Source: Marthasterias glacialis (lineage: Eukaryota; Echinodermata; Asteroidea; Forcipulatida; Asteriidae). Taken from it: 64,000 nt of DNA. The DNA lies in contig OU452234.1 of NCBI GenBank assembly GCA_911728455.2, positions 14,395,338-14,459,337 of the forward strand. The letters run 5' to 3'. The notes under the pieces were generated by a model. It worked only from the letters and a program-made list of their open reading frames with translations, was not told the DNA's origin and ran no database searches. Below are positions 42,729-53,423 of the stretch, piece by piece; the first letter of the stretch is position 1; each line of letters opens with the position of its first letter. Position numbers and translations under genes: made by a program.

Positions 42729-43029
42729 GCCCAAAATGGCGTACATGTAAATGATACTAAAATAAACAGATTTCTAAAAAAGAAAATAATGATTATAAAT
42801 TTTGTCAGTATATAACAACTGCTCATTCGCCAATCATAAAAGAGAAAAAGTTGTAAATTTTTGGTAGAAACCGTAGAAATAGAATTTTGAGAATGCTGTG
42901 CTGTATGGATCTGCTTTTGGGGCAGTTTGTGTGCGCTGCCATTTTAGCTGTGTGGCAAATTTCAGCTCTCCAATCGGTGGATCTGGGTAAATTTGCCACA
43001 CAGGCGTGTCACATGATATTGATTTACAC

Positions 43030-43515
43030 TACCCTAGCCTTGATCAAGGTGGGCTTTGCGCTTTCCCTTAACCCCGAGTTACCCACGCACGCAGTCCATA
43101 AGGACGATACGCAGTCGCACACACACACACACAGTCTTTTTAACACCCAGTTGTGGGGACTCCCTATTGTTGTTCTATTATTCCCTTTTTTAAAGAATTC
43201 TCTTGTGGGGTCCAGGTTGAACAAAGAATTCCCTTTTGGGGTCCATTGTTCCATTGTTTGAGAAGACCCCATAAGGGCGCTCCCGTCAGCCCACTCAAAC
43301 AGTCCATGCAAGAAGTCCTTCAGGACGATACACACGCACTGAGTCCGTCAGGACAAAAACAAATAGTCATACACTGTGTAGTGTATACGCGCTGCACATC
43401 GTGTTCTGGAGTTTTGGGCACAGCGTACTCGATGGGGCATCATAGGCATTAAATATTACGGCAACATGCGACTAAGCCGTTCCGTCCTGCTGGCGCGCCT
43501 AGATCAAGGCTATGG
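43030..43515. repeat. Foldback element with TAGCCTTGATC ends
   Basis: Starts ctagccttgatcaagg and ends with the complement (cctagatcaaggctatgg). Inside, 'agtccataaggacgata' and 'agtccttcaggacgata' are related words in the same orientation, and a (CA)n tract follows. Long for a MITE (about 485 bp), with no transposase. Confidence 0.5.
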
Positions 43516-44129
43516 CTACCCATTAATAAGTACGCCCAGACCTAACCATTGTTATTGTGTAGTTAAGAAAAGTTCATTTATACAATGGTGGCTATTTCCA
43601 TAAGAAATTATTTTTTTTTGTATATTTTTTACTCTGGTGGTCCTTAAAAAAAAACTACTTCACTTTGAGAAGAGTAACAATGTACTTGACTCTTTCACTA
43701 CGGCGCACCACTCACGGCGGCTCTGCGAATTACTTCATACGCTGGCTCGAAATAAACAAAATATTAAACAATGCCGTCACAGCTGTACATTATATTCCGT
43801 AGTGAAAGAGTTAAGGAAGGTTTCTCCTTTTCAAGGTATGATCTCCTTTTTTCCTCTCGACCTGTTTGAAGAAAGTTTTTTATTTCAGTGTTTTTGATTT
43901 GTCGCATTTAATTCCCTTTATTTTCCACTTCAAAACAAATTCTTCAGTCGACTTTTGTTTTGTTGATTTGAGATTTGACATTTTTTAGAGTTGCGAGTTG
44001 GGGAAATAAAATGTACATGTATTGGGTTCAAGACTCATGTGCCTACATTTGTATTCATTAATGCATTTGTGTACCAAGTTATAGCGCACACATTCGTGTC
44101 GTGCAGTGTGGCATTAAAGACGCACATTT

Positions 44130-44207
44130 TGCTACCCGGTGGTGATATAGCCAATGCTATGATTGGTCAGTATGTTTTGGGGGCGGGGCTTAATAGATTG
44201 GTCTTTT
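44130..44207. repeat. Single end of the AGACCGATCCATTAAG family
   Basis: gctatgattggtcagtatgt then 'gggggcggggcttaatagattggtctttt' corresponds to one arm only; the other arm was not found. Confidence 0.6.
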
Positions 44208-44949
44208 CAACAATTTTCTGCGTGTAAACTGCAAGCCTGCGCCAAGTTTGCACAAGGACCATTTGTGGACTAGAGGCCGATATTGCCTGGTACCCAACAC
44301 ATTTTTTTTTAGGCATGAGTACCAGTAGATACCAGCCGCTAATCGGCAAATGGTCCTTGTGCCAACTTGGCCCTAGTTCATGTAATTTATGCCAGAGTTT
44401 GACATCAAATAATTATTTACAATGATGCAGAGAATTCTCATGGGACAGTATTTATGTATACTTTCACACTTGGACATTGATTTTGTCTCTAATTTACTAC
44501 CACTTTTCTAACAGAAAATAATACAGCTGCAGAGACAAATGGAACTTTCAACATCAACATTCAGAACTTTAAAAAAATAAATAAAAATATTTCAGCGTTA
44601 CACAGAGCCACAATCTTTGCAAAATTAACAATAGGTGGATTTTCAGTACCAAAAAGGTGGATGTAACTTGTATATGCGCTTTCACACTTAACAGCTTTAT
44701 GACATTGGGCTCGAATTGTAAATTTTAAACTTAAAATAACTACAAAAAATTGTTGATGGCCTCAACACTAAACTTCCGGTGCTCTTAATCGTTTGGCCAT
44801 GAGAAAGACTCTGCTAGGGTCGAAACGTGAGACCATTAACAATTTTTTGCTCTCATAAAGAGGTCTTTCCGGTTGCTTACAGTACAGCTAATTTTTTTTT
44901 TTTTTACATAAAATAACTACTATGATTCTAAAAGATTTCCCTAAAACCT

Positions 44950-45370
44950 TGACGTGGCCGAGCGGATAAGAACACCGGACTCAAGCTCTGGTGTCTCTGA
45001 TCAGCAGAGTGTGGGTTTGAGTCCCGGTCATGACACTTGTGTCCTTAAGCAAGACACTTTACCATTATTGCTTCGGATGGGACGTAAAGCCGTTGGTCCC
45101 GTGTGTTGTGTAATGCACGTAAAAGAACCCAGTGACACTTATCGCAAAGCGAAGGGGTTCGCCCTGGTGTTCCTGGTTTGATCGCCTGCAGATTGCGCCA
45201 CAGCACCTTGTGAACCATTACATGGTGCTATGTAAAGGAACAGGTCTCATACTTCAAAAACGTAACTCATCATACCTCGCAGGAAAAAAATATTGAGCGC
45301 TCTGAGATGCCCATAGGGTGTGATAAAGCGCTATATAAAAACTGCGTATTATTATTATTATTATTATTAA
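44950..45370 (+). repeat. tRNA-Leu-like-headed SINE, family S2, full length
   Basis: Head 'gacgtggccgagcggataag', 'ggactcaagctctgg', B box 'gggtttgagtcccgg'. The body continues to 'gcgctctgagatgcccatag', 'aaagcgctatataaa' and an (att)n tail. The most complete copy in the window. Confidence 0.8.
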
Positions 45371-46302
45371 TACAAACTTCCAAGTTCATGACGGAAATAA
45401 ACTACACTACCTATAAATAACAAAAATATATTTACATGTAAGCACATTAAGCACTTTTGTAACTTAACAATATTTTTTTCCGGCAACTTAGGAGTTGTTT
45501 TCCACGATATTCATTTAACATTTTCATTTAAAGATATTTCTTTAACATTTCTGCAAGCAGCAGCCACCTGCCCCTATTCAAATCAATAAAAGGCTGTGTT
45601 GGAATCAAGCGGCTTCGGCTACTGCTATGGTTGAGGGTCATTAAACAAAGGAGGAACGCTTGGAACACTGTTACACCGTTACATCCTATGAATCTTTATC
45701 ACCACTTCTCTAGTCTACTTTATATAGTAAATCTTGCTTTACATAGTATAAATAACACCAAACATGAATCATAAAAAGGTTTTCTTTGATTAATGTGGGG
45801 TAAAATAAATTTGATATAGTGCCTGCACTGATGTAACAGGGAAACCTCAGGTGTGACATTTGGTGTCCCCGTTACATCGTGACATATATCCTTAATTTTC
45901 TCAAGCATGTGTACTTTAATACCCATGTAAGAAGTTCAAGAAGTTATTTTTTTTATCGATTTGGGATCAAGTTTCTGTTCAACATTGTAAATTTGTTTAT
46001 TACTACCATAATACTGAACAATACATGTTCCAAGAAGCATGGTGTCCCTGTAGTGTTAGAATATTAGCAAAAATATTAGGCAAGATGATGTGGCATGGAT
46101 TTAAAACTTTCTGAAATACACTGTACTTTCAAAACCCAAATAGAATGTGATGATTGACAAACATAAATAGAATCAACATTTTATTCCAACAAAAATTATC
46201 ACGTTGAAAAAAGTCACAAATTGCGTCCTACCTTCATGGAATGACCCCTGATGGAAGCTGGGATAACATTGAATGAAGAATGGGCATTTTTATCAGTCTG
46301 GC

Positions 46303-46537
46303 TATAGACTAATCTGAGCAGCTCGTTCATGAGCGCTTACACCATCGCAACTATGACCGCCGCACGTGCGCGTCGACGCACACGCACTGTGAATCCTCCA
46401 TGCTGATTAGTAAATATATGCACTGACGCGCTATTATCGTGTCAAGCGCGCATGTGGTGGCCACAGCTGTGGTGGGGTAAAACACCATAAACAGCACTGT
46501 TTGGATTAATGTATGGCCCCCATAACGAGATTAGTCT
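46303..46537. repeat. Foldback MITE, ACTAATCTGAGCAGC family
   Basis: Starts tagactaatctgagcagctc and ends 'gagattagtct'. Inverted relative to 15838-16050, sharing 'catgctgatt.g', 'gcgcgcatgtg' and 'cgtcgacgcacacgc'. Confidence 0.65.
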
Positions 46538-46617
46538 GGTTCATTTGTGTTGCTAAATAAATCAGGGTCTATTACTGCTCCTGCATACATGGAACAAGAC
46601 GGATACCATGACAGCCG

Positions 46618-47098
46618 AATAGACCGATCCATTCAGACCCGCCTACATGTACCTTAGCAACTGCCTAGCAACATCACATGGCGTGACTTTCTTGCCACGA
46701 TCACAGCGGTGGTTCGGTTGCGGCCACACACACGTATCCGATACACACACACGTACATGTACATGGGTTTTTGTGCACGGTATGGATTAATCATTTAGTT
46801 TCGAGGCCTTTTGAGCAGTGCCTTGAGTCCAAAGAACAATGCAAACAGGAACATTGTTAAACCACTTTTACACAACTGTACAGGGACCACTGCTGTGGGA
46901 TTTGCACCACCAGAAATACGAAAAAATTAAGACAAAACAAAAGTAAGTACAGTTGTGTGTCAGAACAATGGCGGCGGTTTGTTTACTTTTGTAATGAGAT
47001 TATTAACGTGTCGGACATTTGTTGGACTTTCAGTGGCGTTGTCGAGGCTGTGATTGGTCAATATGTTAGTAGGCGGGGCTTAATGGATCAGCCTATTG
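46618..47098. repeat. Foldback MITE, AGACCGATCCATTAAG family, abutting HS3ST stop
   Basis: Ends AATAGACCGATCCATTCAGA and the complement of CAATAGGCTGATCCATTAAG. Contains 'agcaactgcctagcaaca' and 'caatggcggcggtttgttta' like 41962-42154, plus about 220 bp of extra interior (46740-46950). Its right end is six bases from the HS3ST stop codon, so it forms the start of that gene's 3' untranslated region. Confidence 0.75.
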
Positions 47099-47104
47099 GT
47101 CAGA

Positions 47105-48253
47105 CTAGGGCCAGTCAAAACGCTTATTAATTGTCTTGAAGAATTGCTCATTGTAAGGCCTGTAATAATCCTGCAGCTTCTTCATGAGACTCGGGGAGAC
47201 GTACGGATGTTCTTGTCCCTTACTCGCGGACAAACATTTGTTGTTAAACTCAGAAGACATGCAGTAGAAACCACGGGTGGCATTGAAGTAAATCATGTCG
47301 GACGAGATGAAATCTCTCATTCCAAGAAACTTCTCCACCAATTTCAACTCTGGAAGTGGATTGGTGATCAGTTTATCTCCATCCACGAAGTGCATTTGGC
47401 TTAATGGAAAATACCTTAACCACTTCAGGACATGGTTCACGTAAATGCTGATCTGGATTGCTTTATAAGAGGATCGAATGTGACTGCCGAACATCACAGC
47501 GCTCTCGAAGGTTTTATTACTCAGCCATGAAGTTGATTTTTTATTCAGCTGAGTATAGTCTGAAATAACCCGAGTTGTTGGATCCCGAACGATCACGAGT
47601 AATTTAGTGTTTTTATTCATATCATAGACAAGCTTCGGGGCTTGTGGTGTGATGAAGTAGGCAGGGGTTTTTTCAATGGTGATCTGGTCGGGAGTAGATG
47701 GTTTCATCTGGCTTCGATACCATTCCAGCCCATTCTCGTAGAACCTGTCGAAGAAGTGGACCTCGGGTCCACATGCTGCTATCTGTGGATTAGTCTCAAG
47801 CATTTCTAACAGAGCCCTTGTGCCACATTTTCGGACACCTATAATGATGGCCTGTGGGAGTGTACGTGCTTTTTCACCTGGGGCCTGATCTGTGTGAGTT
47901 GTCTTTTTTGGTGGGGCCCGATCCGTGGAAGTTGTCTTTTTTGGTAGGTTGCTCGGTTTTGTTGCCTTTTTCAATTGAATTTCCTCCCTTATCTTTTTTG
48001 CGATCAGCCGAGTAACTTCTGTGGTGATGTTCTTCCTTGGCTTGCCGATTTCTCTCACGAAAGTTACTCCGTCCTTATTGGGTAGAACTGGGCGGGTTGT
48101 GTCGCTGGTGACAAAACTATGAAATGCTCTTGCTGTGCACAGCAATCCGTGAAATTGCTTTGAGTACGACAACCGGCCAATGACAGTGAGCATCAGAAAA
48201 GCTGCCAGGAGAAGTAGACATGCTTTCTGTTTATTGCTCCACGTACTAGCCAT
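47105..48253 (-). CDS. HS3ST: Heparan sulfate glucosamine 3-O-sulfotransferase, single exon
   Basis: 382 aa type II Golgi enzyme that moves sulfate from PAPS to the 3-OH of glucosamine in heparan sulfate. A short cytosolic tail and TM anchor (about 11-27) come first. A basic, low-complexity stem (about 30-130) contains a repeated KKTT.TD.AP unit. The catalytic domain runs from about 132: 5'-PAPS loop IIIGVRKCGTRALLE (Lys142), catalytic Glu164 in EVHFFD, GLEWYR, ITIEKTPAYF, 3'-phosphate motif VRDPTTRVISDYTQ, HFVDGDKLI, then TRGFYCM...KCLS with the conserved disulfide cysteines. It ends FDWP, as the family does. Start at ATG 48253: the upstream in-frame GTG is not a normal start. An intronless coding region suits HS3ST1/HS3ST5-type genes, but the exact paralogue is not assignable. 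The stop is six bases from a MITE. Confidence 0.95.
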   Translation of the reverse strand: MASTWSNKQKACLLLLAAFLMLTVIGRLSYSKQFHGLLCTARAFHSFVTSDTTRPVLPNKDGVTFVREIGKPRKNITTEVTRLIAKKIREEIQLKKATKPSNLPKKTTSTDRAPPKKTTHTDQAPGEKARTLPQAIIIGVRKCGTRALLEMLETNPQIAACGPEVHFFDRFYENGLEWYRSQMKPSTPDQITIEKTPAYFITPQAPKLVYDMNKNTKLLVIVRDPTTRVISDYTQLNKKSTSWLSNKTFESAVMFGSHIRSSYKAIQISIYVNHVLKWLRYFPLSQMHFVDGDKLITNPLPELKLVEKFLGMRDFISSDMIYFNATRGFYCMSSEFNNKCLSASKGQEHPYVSPSLMKKLQDYYRPYNEQFFKTINKRFDWP

Positions 48254-48298
48254 GATCACATAGTTTGATGAGATTCAATCGGTCAATGAATTCTGCTG

Positions 48299-48342
48299 CA
48301 TTTATAAAGGGTCGTCTGTTGTTTATAAAGGCGCGTCTGTTG
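48299..48342 (-). promoter_or_regulatory. Duplicated TATA-like box of HS3ST
   Basis: Two adjacent 21-bp units (48301-48321, 48322-48342; 19 of 21 bases equal) each place CCTTTATAAA on the minus strand, 48-80 bases upstream of the start codon. With usual TATA spacing they would start transcription near 48275 or 48296, giving a 5' leader of about 20-45 bases. Function is inferred from sequence and position only. Confidence 0.5.
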
Positions 48343-48739
48343 AGGAAAAAAAAAATCCAATCCAGTATTACTTACTATCTCAGTCTCACTTTATACTTTA
48401 TAACTACATATTCCTGACCTAAAAATCTCAAGATTAAGGTTGCTCAACAGAAATTTGTTTTAAATAAATGTTTGAAAATACAAGATGATGCGGTGGCCGT
48501 CATCATGATCTTAGATTGTGATGATTTTTACCTTTTTCTTTTCAAAATGCAAACGATATAATATTATCACGTTCTCCGACTACAGTATCTCTTGAAGCGC
48601 GCATTTCAAGTCCAAGTTAGTTTCAACATATGATTACTACCAGCTAAACTTCTGTAGATTTTGGAGTTTTCTGTCACTCCTCCGCGCTTTCCCCCCAATT
48701 TATTCAGGGGTTTCTGAGAAAGATTCGACAGAACAGTTA

Positions 48740-48917
48740 AGCCCGGTTCATACTTTACGCGAATGCGAAGGCGAAGCGAATTTGACGTCACAAATTCGCG
48801 ACGAACAATTCGCCCCAGTTAAAATGTGTTCAACTCATTGCGAAATTCGCTGCGAATGTAGGAGAGTGACGTCAAATTCGCTTCGCGTTCGCATTCACAG
48901 GAAGTATGAACCAGGCT
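48740..48917. repeat. Harbinger-like MITE with TGACGTCA motifs
   Basis: Inverted ends AGCCCGGTTCATACTTTACG and the complement of AGCCTGGTTCATACTTCCTG. The stems continue through 'gcgaatgcgaaggcgaagcg' and 'aatttgacgtcac'. Flanked by TTA at 48737-48739 and 48918-48920, the 3-bp target typical of PIF/Harbinger. About 450 bp upstream of the HS3ST TATA boxes. Confidence 0.8.
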
Positions 48918-49324
48918 TTACTCTGTAATAATATTTAACAAAGACCCCCACCACCACCATCCATGCACATGTCTTTGTGAAATCACCGAAACTGGTCCAT
49001 TTGGCTTCCTTTCTTTTTTTTGGGGGGAGCGGCTTTTTTTCTTTTGCCCGATCTGGTTTTCTTTTGCTTTTAGTAAACGTCATAAAAAGCCACAATGGCA
49101 CTGAACATGTGCAGTGACTGTTTTGGGGGATTTAGTTATTGTTATTAGCAGTTTTTCCCAGAGAAATGTTAGTCTGGTGCCGCACCAACATTGTCTTGCA
49201 TGTCTTGGGACTTCAGTAATAAAAGAAGAATTATTTTTTTATTTTGGGGGATAAAAACAAAATCCGACTTCCAAACGAAGGGCGCCCTCTTGCATTTTAT
49301 TTTGTGTTTGTGTTGTACGCCTTT

Positions 49325-49430
49325 TTTGAGATTTTGACACTGGGGCGCTGTACTCCTTTTCTGAGATTTTGACATTGTCGGTCGATCATGTCAAAATCTA
49401 AAAAAAAAAGGTCAGCGCCCCAGTTAATAC
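49325..49430. repeat. Hairpin repeat, TGAGATTTTGACATTG core
   Basis: Second copy of the hairpin at 28158-28218. 'gcgctgtactccttttctga' pairs with 'aaaggtcagcgcc', the centre is 'gtcggtcgat', and an extra half copy of the stem is at 49325-49342. Confidence 0.7.
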
Positions 49431-50205
49431 TGGGTATAACGCACTACAAACGAGCACAAGACTGCGAGTACGACAGTCCCATCCATATGACCAGAATTTG
49501 ATCACGTTTTAACTTTTATTAAGCTCGTCCTTAACACAAATTTTTGAAAATATACATATATGTATCATCAACAATACCTCAACACCTCATCAACAATGAC
49601 TCAAAATTGAAAGATATGAACAACTTTACCGTTAAATTTGTTTAGAGACGATCCTCAGAAAAAAAGCTCAAAACTCAAACCTCGTTTCACGGCAGTTCCT
49701 TTCCTAGCTTCCGGTGTGTGTTGCCTCAAGCACGAGAGGGCGCTATGGTCATTTCCTCCACAATCGAAAACAATCTCATAATTTCCTCATCAATTATTTT
49801 TATTTTATCACAACAAAGCCATACCACATTTAATGTTGTTCAATATACGAATACCATGATCCATTTTTGCTCGTTTAAAGCAGTTTTTTCAGTATGGAAT
49901 TCAACGGTAAGCTAATCACGCAAGATGCTGAGCCCGTTAACTTTTATCCCACTGTTCTGAATTGCGAGGGTATTCACTTGCTCTCCAGTTGAATTTCTAC
50001 TACCTATTCACAGTTGATGAAACTGAATGGTTGACTGACCTATTGCTACTGGCTTTTGCAAAATTGAATGACCTTTGCGACCTAATGAATTTCTTGCGGA
50101 CCACCAGTAACTGTAAATTGAATTTTGACTGATGCATTGCTCGATGCAATACAGCATTTATTTCAAACGAAATTGAATGAACACTGGTCGTGTTACGTGC
50201 TTAAA

Positions 50206-50570
50206 TACGGAAGCGTAGTGCCGCCTAATGAATAAAAAAAATTAGTTATCATGTACGTACACGATAATTATCATGTACGTACACGATAAGAGACTTATCG
50301 TGTACGTACACGATAATTATCATGTACGTACACGATAATTATCATGTACGTACACGATAATTATCATGTACGTACATGATAATTATCGTGTACGTACATG
50401 ATAATTATCGTGTACGTACATGATAATTATCATGTAGGCCTACGTACATGATAATTATCGTGTCGTGTACGTACACGATAATTATCGTGTACGTACACGA
50501 TAATTATCGTGTACGTACATGATAACAGTGGGATTTTTTTTTATTTATGTGGCGGCACTACGCTTCCGTA
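50206..50570. repeat. MITE, TACGGAAG family, with array of palindromic units
   Basis: Inverted ends TACGGAAGCGTAGTGCCGCC, continuing with 'atgaataaaaaaa'; 6-bp duplication CTTAAA at 50200-50205 and 50571-50576. The core (about 50252-50523) is a tandem array of about 12 units of 22 bp, each a self-complementary word around GTACGTAC with A/G and C/T changes kept in matching pairs. No ORF. Confidence 0.88.
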
Positions 50571-50576
50571 CTTAAA

Positions 50577-53288
50577 TGCACGACAGCGAAATTTTATAAG
50601 AAATAGAACAAATGGACTTGGCAAGTAAAAGCACAAGAGCAGTCAATGAAATACATTCGAAAATATTATTTAATAAGTAAACCAATAAACCAACAACGAA
50701 TACAATGAGTTAAAGCAGTGGTAAAGCCAATTTAGTTACAAAGCAATACGTTAATAAAGCATGGTTCAAGCAAAACATAGGTAAAAGATTAAGCCAGTAA
50801 ATAGTAAATTAGTAATCGACCGAAATACAATTGAATAAATAAATACCTTTAAGGAGGTTTGAAATCAAGTTAACGTCGAACCCCCCGCCCAGTCAGTATC
50901 CTTGAGGGAAACACCGTGCAGTCGTCAGGCCCGACATCTCCACCCCACACCTGCACCAGCCGCTCCAGTCACCAACCAGTCCAACCTACGCCGGTCCAGC
51001 CAGTCTCTCCGTCCATCCACCAGGGGCCTTCAACTCAGGAGCCACGACAGTCCCTGGTAGTTGTAGGGGGACGATTAGCACGGCTCTCGGTGTAGTCATC
51101 AGTGATGGGTGGGGAAGACGCCAGCCCAACTGAGGGCAATACAAAAGGCAGCTAAGCCTTTTTAAAGTTTTACTTGCGTGCATTCAATAACATTCCTTAA
51201 ATTCAAGAAATGTCTTGGGGGTAGTGGAATCAAAGAATGCACTTTATACCATTGTACCGTAACAGTTGTTAAACTGAATGAAATTTTGTTGAAAATGTCA
51301 GAAATATTTCCCCTATTAATGTATTTTGTTTATTTATTTGTTTATTTATTTCTTAATTCAGCCTCGGTGGTCACGTTTTTGCAGAAGCAGGGTTGTGTCG
51401 ATATCGGGCTGCATGGGCGTAAATACCAGGGGGAATTTGGTGGTTTTCATTGAAAAAGCACCCGATAGCTTAGTAAATGAATAAAACATTTCTTCAAATC
51501 CCTATCAAGACAGCACCCACGTCTGTACACGCCCGCATACACGGCACCTGTACGTGCAACAGTGAGTAGACGGTCATTTACACGAACTTTACGTATCTTA
51601 ACTATACCCACCAAACAGCTCCGCTGTGACAAATTGAGGTTGGTACGGGTTACTTGACAATGCCTAATGAATGTACTATATATGCAGAAAAGCTGAAAGG
51701 AAATCTTTTCTGTAATTATTTGAACAAACTAGACGTAGAACATTAACAACACAGAGGGCATCCATAATGCAATCGAACATCTGCTGTGGATTTACATGTA
51801 ACCTTCCCCATGCCCCCTTTGCTCGTGATCTCAGCATTATTCTTTTTTTCCATGACCATCTCCCCACTGTTCACAACAAATTCATACGACACTGTCGGGT
51901 TTATTTCGATTGGGGCTATCAAAGCAACGGTGATTTGGGGGATCTTACTTTGAAGAAAAATTAATGATACGATTTGCTCGACTTTGACAGTATTTCAGAG
52001 GACGCGTTGTCAAGTGAGCTTTCAGATTGCAACAAATCAGGGTTTCGGGGGAGAGGGATCTCTTTTACAGTTTTCGATTGAAATTATTTTACTCTATTAG
52101 ATTGAAACTAGGGACAAAAACTGCGAAAGAGTTGTCCCTGAATCTCAATCGAAAAGAGTGATTTTCAATGTAATGATACTGATTTTCAATCTACCTATTT
52201 GAGAGTTTGGTAATTATTTAAAAAAAAATAGATAACCATACAAATTTGGTAGGAGCAACGGAGAGCTGTTGATAGTATAAAATATTATGAGAAACGACTC
52301 CCTAAGTAATACAGTTTTTGAGGTAATTTCTTGCTAAAAATTTGAATCTGAGCAAGGTTTCAGACATGAAGCCTTTTCCACGTGATGAAAAACATGCAGT
52401 ATCAGCATTTTCAGATCATTCTGTGTGGCACTAGCCTGCAGATTTTCGTCAATATCTCAAGAACGCTAACGTCTCTGAAACAAAATTTCAAGACACTAAT
52501 TTTATGGTATACGTACAGTTATAAAATAGGATTGAAACAGAATGTACGGTTCCAAATACCTAAGGTATACTCTGCCCTTAACAGTCCAGTTCGTTACATC
52601 ATTTTGTTTTTTTTGTTAGTGAGGTACTGATAAATGTATTCATAGGAGTAACTGGGAAACACAATAATCAATTGTACCTAAATGTTTGATTTAATTTCAT
52701 AAAAATCTCCAATCGGCGAAAGAATGGCACGTCCAGGATACGTGGGAAATTGTAACACCCCCCCCCCCGTTAGCACATTTTGAAACATTTTTTTTTAAAA
52801 GTTAGAATCATTCCAAGTTTTTACATTTCATGATGAATGTACCGTCCTTTCTATGATAAAGAACACCCTGTGGTTTTTTGCAAACAAGCAAAAAGAAGCA
52901 AGTACAGACTACGCTGCGCCCCGGGGCTAGCTACAGCTACAAGGCAAGCCCCCCCTCCCCGCCACCCGGGCTTCTCATTTCGCAATGAGTGCCTTTTACT
53001 TTTTAGCAGGTTCTGTCATTGTTCTTTTAATCATCTGCACATTGCACATAATCCGCATGTGACCTCTTCCACTTTTTTTTTTACTATCCCTCCATCACAA
53101 GAGAACAAAATAATTGGCCAGCTCAGACGTCGTGAAAATACCTAAACAGGTGATCATTAATTCATTCATGTAACGAGTGACCCGTTCTGATGAGCTTTAC
53201 CGCCCTCAATTGGCACTTCAAATTAGCTGACAACAATTCTTTATCAAAGTTCATAACACAGCTGAGGCGCAGCATTATCGTCTGTTTA
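50577..53288. other. Intergenic stretch downstream of PTER, no gene seen
   Basis: Contains a C-rich patch (50880-51060), 'tttatttatttgtttattta' at about 51327, a fragment of the AGGT-ended TTAA MITE ('ctcgactttgacagtatttc', 51978-51998), and C runs at 52757 and 52950. Part of it is likely PTER 3' untranslated sequence, but no clear AATAAA on the minus strand marks its end. Confidence 0.4.
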
Positions 53289-53423
53289 TCATTTGAACGT
53301 CAACCACGTCTGTGGATTCGTCTCAACAAATTTCTTGACGACTTCTTTTGACAAGCCCCTTTCCTCCATCTTAGGGAGGACGTGAAGCATGATGTGTGAC
53401 AGACCGAATCCACCGTACTTCAT
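53289..53423 (-). CDS. PTER: PTER exon 7 (terminal)
   Basis: Residues 307-350: MKYGGFGLSHIMLHVLPKME through NPQTWLTFK, stop TGA at 53291-53289. Acceptor tattcttacag|AT. Confidence 0.95.
   Translation of the reverse strand: MKYGGFGLSHIMLHVLPKMEERGLSKEVVKKFVETNPQTWLTFK

Larger units (their letters stand above)
42160..46600. other. Intergenic stretch between CIB and HS3ST
   Basis: No gene seen. Apart from the repeats listed separately, it holds a foldback at 43030-43515, a fragment of the gtaacaggg element near 45833-45880 and AT-rich unique-looking sequence. Confidence 0.4.

Noticed and set aside
47096-47404. 102-aa plus-strand ORF
   Set aside because: Antisense shadow of the HS3ST coding sequence.
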